Assembly (NCBI GenBank): GCA_026986655.1
Contig: JALSOD010000007.1
Coordinates: 1 to 5,676 of the forward strand
Direction: 5' to 3'
From: Caldifarciminota bacterium
GTDB lineage: Bacteria; Hydrothermota; Hydrothermia; B15-G9; WFZT01
Length of the DNA: 5,676 nt
Of this stretch, positions 4,196 through 5,676 are shown piece by piece; position 1 is the first letter of the stretch, and each line of letters opens with the position of its first letter. The notes below the pieces were generated by a model. It saw only the letters and a program-made list of their open reading frames with translations, was not told the DNA's origin and ran no database searches. Both the position numbers and the translations under genes were made by a program.

Positions 4196-5676
4196 ACGAT
4201 AGATTTACAGAAAGGGCAAAGAGAGTTCTCTATCTTGCAAGAGAAGAGGCGATTCGGTTAATGCACAATTACATTGGGACCGAGCATATTCTGCTTGGCC
4301 TTTCCCGAATTGGAGAGGGTGTCGCTGCAATGGTTCTTACAAACCTGGGGCTTGACCTTTCTGAGCTCAGGAAGGCTGTAGAAGATGCTGTCCCACCCGG
4401 GAGGGGTGCCATTACAATGGGAGAAATTCCCCTTAATGCAAGTGCAAGGCGTGCAATGAACTTTGCCTTTGAAGAAGCCAAAAAGCTTGGTCACAATTAC
4501 ATCGGAACCGAGCATATTTTACTTGGAATTTTAAGAGAGAGAAAGGGAATTGCAGCTCAATTGCTCCTGAATCTTGGGGTTGACCTGGAACTGGTAAGAG
4601 AAGAGACCCTGAGATTGCTTGGAAAGGGCGAGAGTTCTCCCTCCGGAAGAAGACACGGAAGATCTACAAGAACACTGGAAAACTTCTCTACTGACCTGAC
4701 CCAGCTTGCAAGAGAGAAAAAGCTTGACCCGGTAATCGGACGCGAAAAGGAAATTGAAAGGGTTATCCAGATTTTATCGAGGAGAAAGAAAAATAACCCT
4801 GTTTTAATCGGTGAGCCTGGGGTTGGTAAAACTGCGATCGTTGAAGGACTTGCTCAGAGAATTGTTGAAGGGAAGGTTCCAGACGCGCTTCTTGACAAGA
4901 GAATTCTTGCACTTGATCTTGCCGCTGTGGTAGCGGGCACAAAGTACAGAGGTCAATTTGAAGAGAGGCTCAAGGCCATTGTGAACGAGGCTGCTGAGGC
5001 CCCCGATGTAATTCTATTTATCGACGAGTTACATACAGTCATAGGCGCAGGAGCTGCTGAGGGCGCAATTGACGCTTCTAACATGCTGAAACCAGCCCTT
5101 GCAAGAGGTCAGATTCAGGTCATTGGTGCTACAACACTTGAGGAGTACCGTAAATATATCGAAAAAGACGGTGCTCTTGAAAGAAGATTCCAGCCTGTTA
5201 TAGTTGAACCACCAACAATTAATGAAACCATAGATATTCTTAAAGGATTAAAAGAAAAGTACGAGTCTTTCCACGGTGTAAAATATACAAATGAGGCCCT
5301 TGAGGCAGCTGCCAAACTTGCAGACAGATACATTACGGACAGATATTTACCGGATAAAGCCATTGACGTACTGGATGAAGCCGGCGCGAAGGTTAAACTT
5401 TCGTCCAAGGCCTCGGATGAAATTCTCGATCGGTTAAAGAATGAGCTTGAGGAAACGAAGACTCAGAAGGAGCGTGCCATAGACAACCAGGAATTCGAAA
5501 AAGCCGCCAAACTGCGAGATAAAGAGAAAGAGCTCGAAAAGAAGATTGCTGAGAGGAAACGGATGCTGCAGAGTCTCGAAGATTACCAGACGGTAACTGT
5601 CGAACACGTGGCTGAGGTTGTCTCAAGGTGGACCGGAATTCCATTGTCCAGACTGGCTCAGACTGAGCAGCTGCGA
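4186..5676 (+). CDS. clpC: ClpC-type AAA+ protein unfoldase, N-terminal part (runs off the window)
   Basis: The first 497 codons of a Clp/Hsp100 ATPase that unfolds proteins for degradation by ClpP in the cytoplasm. It starts with GTG. The N domain (about 4-146) has two Clp_N repeats, each carrying HNYIGTEHILLG (residues 27-38 and 103-114). A linker of about 25 residues leads to the first AAA+ domain (about 165-410): Walker A GEPGVGKT (209-216), pore loop KYRG (253-256), Walker B VILFIDE (275-281), sensor-1 region GATT (314-317) and arginine-finger pair R333-R334. The middle domain (about 411-465) is short and contains a UVR-type motif around DNQEFEKAAKLRD (433-445), which marks ClpC rather than ClpB (long coiled coil) or ClpA (no such domain). 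The second ATPase domain and the ClpP-docking loop lie beyond the right edge. The gene follows the TPR gene and is not preceded by ctsR, mcsA or mcsB, so the classical Firmicutes arrangement is absent. Confidence 0.95.
   Translation, partial: MFINDRFTERAKRVLYLAREEAIRLMHNYIGTEHILLGLSRIGEGVAAMVLTNLGLDLSELRKAVEDAVPPGRGAITMGEIPLNASARRAMNFAFEEAKKLGHNYIGTEHILLGILRERKGIAAQLLLNLGVDLELVREETLRLLGKGESSPSGRRHGRSTRTLENFSTDLTQLAREKKLDPVIGREKEIERVIQILSRRKKNNPVLIGEPGVGKTAIVEGLAQRIVEGKVPDALLDKRILALDLAAVVAGTKYRGQFEERLKAIVNEAAEAPDVILFIDELHTVIGAGAAEGAIDASNMLKPALARGQIQVIGATTLEEYRKYIEKDGALERRFQPVIVEPPTINETIDILKGLKEKYESFHGVKYTNEALEAAAKLADRYITDRYLPDKAIDVLDEAGAKVKLSSKASDEILDRLKNELEETKTQKERAIDNQEFEKAAKLRDKEKELEKKIAERKRMLQSLEDYQTVTVEHVAEVVSRWTGIPLSRLAQTEQLR

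Noticed and set aside
4258..5644. Minus-strand open reading frames opposite clpC
   Set aside because: They lie opposite conserved Clp_N and AAA+ coding sequence and resemble no known protein.

Overview
The window is bacterial: an initiator tRNA, Shine-Dalgarno sequences ahead of each gene, sigma70-type promoters and a ClpC ATPase. Base composition is moderately AT-rich, and intergenic DNA is richer in A+T than the genes. I cannot name the organism. A ClpC gene without the ctsR-mcsA-mcsB genes just upstream, beside a multiheme cytochrome with its own membrane cytochrome b, would fit an anaerobic or microaerobic, possibly thermophilic or uncultivated lineage, but that is inference.

Layout. At the left edge an initiator tRNA(fMet) lies on the minus strand with its own promoter (15-136). 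A non-coding stretch (137-459) holds two hairpin-forming inverted repeats, a TTGCA-N4-TGCAA site of Crp/Fnr geometry and a good promoter facing right. Next is a two-gene operon on the plus strand: a 740-residue exported octaheme c-type cytochrome with an EF-hand and a C-terminal membrane anchor (460-2682), followed 18 bases later by a four-helix cytochrome b of the Ni/Fe-hydrogenase/formate dehydrogenase b-subunit type (2701-3312). The operon ends at a perfect 32-bp GC-rich palindrome (3322-3353).

A second plus-strand unit follows, with two candidate promoters 57 bases apart. The second has both consensus hexamers at 17-bp spacing. It encodes a single-pass membrane protein with periplasmic TPR repeats (3471-4163) and then clpC (4186 to the window end, first 497 codons only). 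The TPR stop codon overlaps the ATG of a possible 11-codon ORF that runs into the start of clpC.

How the genes could work together. The cytochrome pair looks like a membrane module that moves electrons between the quinone pool (through the two b hemes) and a periplasmic chain of eight c hemes. Direction and terminal substrate cannot be read from the sequence. The TPR-clpC unit looks like a protein quality control operon. Nothing seen links the two units functionally.
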